In this document: piece by piece, positions 5,125 to 6,676 of the stretch | Position numbering within the stretch: position 1 is the first letter of the stretch | Layout: every line of letters starts with the position of its first letter | Origin: Hydrogenothermaceae bacterium | GTDB lineage: Bacteria; Aquificota; Aquificia; Aquificales; Hydrogenothermaceae | DNA length: 6,676 bases | NCBI GenBank assembly: GCA_026984355.1 | Contig: JALSSG010000254.1 | Location: 1-6,676, forward strand | Direction of reading: 5' to 3' | Notes under the pieces: generated by a model | The model's database searches: none | Told to the model about the DNA's origin: nothing | The model's input: only the letters and a program-made list of their open reading frames with translations | Program-made: the position numbers and the translations under genes

Positions 5125-6676
5125 ATGTCTTTAAAAACTAAAACTATAATAACATTCCTGGTATTATTTATATCTATTAATCTGGCTTTATATGGATTTT
5201 CAAAATACATCCTATTTGATACCTTAGAAAAGTTAGAAAAAGAAGACATAAAACAAAAAGTTATATCAGTAGCAAGAGAATTAGATTATATATTAGACGA
5301 TATAAATACTTCTATTAATACAACAGCAAACAATGAAAACATTATAAACTTTATAAAAACAAAAAACACAAAATTTCTTTACGATTATCAGATAATAAAG
5401 TTTATAGATACAATAGGACTATCTTTTTTCGTAATAACCGATATTAAAGGAAACATTCTTTATTCACTCTACAAAGATAAAAATGCAAAAACAATAGAAA
5501 AATTTACAACTTATATCTTAAATAGAAAGAAAAAAGACGCAGGGATTATAAAGTTAGATTACCAAACCTATCTTACATCAATAAATAAAATACAGGATAA
5601 AAACTCTTCAAATCTTTTAGGTTATATAATATCTGGGCAAAAACTCTCTAAAGACCTTTTACAAAAAATATCAAAAAACAATTTTAAAGAACTAACTTTA
5701 GGTGATTACAAATTTTATAAATGGAAAAAATATAGTTTAAATGGAAAATTTATAAGAGAAATAAAATATAGCTACAATATCAACAATGGAAAATTTATAG
5801 ATACATTTTTTCTAATTTCAGACATTGTAAACAGCAACACAAACATATCAATACACGGAAAAGCTCTAAGGGGATTATACTTAACAGTAAGAGAAAAGAT
5901 ATATGAATACATATTAATATTTTTTGTTACAGGAAGTTTAATCATAGGTTTTATCTATTTCATTATCGACAAGTACATAATAAACAGACTTATATCAATA
6001 GCAAAACAGGTCAAAGAAATTGGCTTCCAGAAAAAGTTAGAAAAAAGAATAGAAATAAAAGATAATGATGAAATTACAGATGTTGCAGAGTCTATAAATA
6101 CAATGTTAGATGAGATTTTAAAATATCAAAAAAAATTAGAAGAAGAAGAAGAACTATTTAAAACCCTTGCTAACCTTTCACCAATAGGAATTTATATAGT
6201 AAAAGATGGAAAGTTTGAATACGTAAATGATGCTATGGAAAACATAACCGGATACAAAAAAGAACAGCTTATAGGAACAAAAGTTATATCAATAATAGTA
6301 AAAGAAGATATACAAAAAATAGAGCAAGCTTTAAAGCTTAAAACAATAGAACCTGTCGAAGTAAGATTTATAACAAAAGATAACAATTCAAAATATGTTA
6401 TTGTCTCCTTTAGAAAAATTCAAAAAGAAAATGAAAATCTCATACTGGGTGTGGCTATTGATATCACTGAACTAAAAATAGCCCAGAAGAAAATAGAATT
6501 TATGGCTTATCATGACCCACTTACAAAACTCCCTAACAGAAATCTGTTCTTTGACATTTTAAAACAAGAAATAAAACAGGCAAAAAGAGAAAAAAGAAAT
6601 CTTGCAGTTATGTTTATAGACCTAGATAGATTTAAAGAGATAAACGATACCTATGGACATGATTATGGAGATAAAG
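5125..6676 (+). CDS. Membrane sensor diguanylate cyclase (CHASE4-like, HAMP, PAS, GGDEF), 3' partial
   Basis: The frame is open from ATG 5125 (AGGGG 4 nt before it) to the window edge, giving 517 complete codons. A first transmembrane helix (about 6-27) and a second (about 261-281) enclose a roughly 230-residue outside region; the LFDTLEKLEKED start and FFVITDIKGNILYS (about 100-113) fit a CHASE4-type sensor, with modest certainty. HAMP (about 282-332) leads through a Glu-rich coiled coil (333-350) into a PAS domain (about 345-452; SPIGIYIVKDGKFEYVNDA, NITGYKKEQLIG, ending in AIDITELK). GGDEF begins with AYHDPLTKLPNRNLFFDIL (461-479); FIDLDRFKEINDTYGHDYGDK (497-517) supplies the metal ligand D499 and substrate residues N507/D508. 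The GG(D/E)EF site itself lies beyond the window, so activity cannot be judged, and an EAL domain may follow. It should make, or once made, cyclic di-GMP in response to an external cue. Confidence 0.9.
   Translation, partial: MSLKTKTIITFLVLFISINLALYGFSKYILFDTLEKLEKEDIKQKVISVARELDYILDDINTSINTTANNENIINFIKTKNTKFLYDYQIIKFIDTIGLSFFVITDIKGNILYSLYKDKNAKTIEKFTTYILNRKKKDAGIIKLDYQTYLTSINKIQDKNSSNLLGYIISGQKLSKDLLQKISKNNFKELTLGDYKFYKWKKYSLNGKFIREIKYSYNINNGKFIDTFFLISDIVNSNTNISIHGKALRGLYLTVREKIYEYILIFFVTGSLIIGFIYFIIDKYIINRLISIAKQVKEIGFQKKLEKRIEIKDNDEITDVAESINTMLDEILKYQKKLEEEEELFKTLANLSPIGIYIVKDGKFEYVNDAMENITGYKKEQLIGTKVISIIVKEDIQKIEQALKLKTIEPVEVRFITKDNNSKYVIVSFRKIQKENENLILGVAIDITELKIAQKKIEFMAYHDPLTKLPNRNLFFDILKQEIKQAKREKRNLAVMFIDLDRFKEINDTYGHDYGDK

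Overview
This AT-rich window (clearly above 65% A+T, AGA for almost all Arg, many ATA Ile codons) looks like the chromosome of a thermophilic bacterium. The gene content and protein style most resemble the Aquificota, family Hydrogenothermaceae (Sulfurihydrogenibium/Persephonella type). That placement is inferred from composition and gene neighbourhood, not from a search. Every gene I can support is on the + strand.

Layout. Bases 1-334 are a long, very AT-rich non-coding leader. It holds three copies of the palindrome TGTAA-N7-TTACA plus a degenerate fourth, a 10-bp tandem repeat, and a promoter with its own palindrome. It drives a monocistronic gene (335-1843) for a 502-residue secreted protein. 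This protein has a signal peptide, a region resembling the Cys-Gln thioester domains of Gram-positive adhesins (Cys82/Gln154), a Cys-flanked 'SQGYWKNHP' module, and a tail of 70 uninterrupted X-Asn dipeptides. A strong intrinsic terminator (1856-1884) closes the unit.

A second promoter (about 1933-1961) starts a tightly packed cluster: dnaJ (type I Hsp40), hspR (MerR-family heat-shock repressor), prmA (ribosomal protein L11 methyltransferase), deoC (deoxyribose-phosphate aldolase), and a membrane sensor with CHASE4-like, HAMP, PAS and GGDEF regions that runs off the right edge. The gaps are 17, 12, -26 and 20 nt, and no terminator is visible between the genes, so they are probably one operon. 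dnaJ next to prmA is also known from Bacillus-type dnaK operons; here hspR sits between them, which suggests an autoregulated chaperone operon.

The most interesting points are the secreted protein and its control. It combines an apparent thioester adhesin domain, unexpected in a Gram-negative thermophile, with an extreme Asn/Asp tail. Its promoter shares a 21-bp segment (17 identical positions) with the dnaJ-hspR promoter, and both copies resemble the HspR operator (HAIR) at the correct spacing. The protein may therefore be controlled together with the heat-shock operon; this is a hypothesis.
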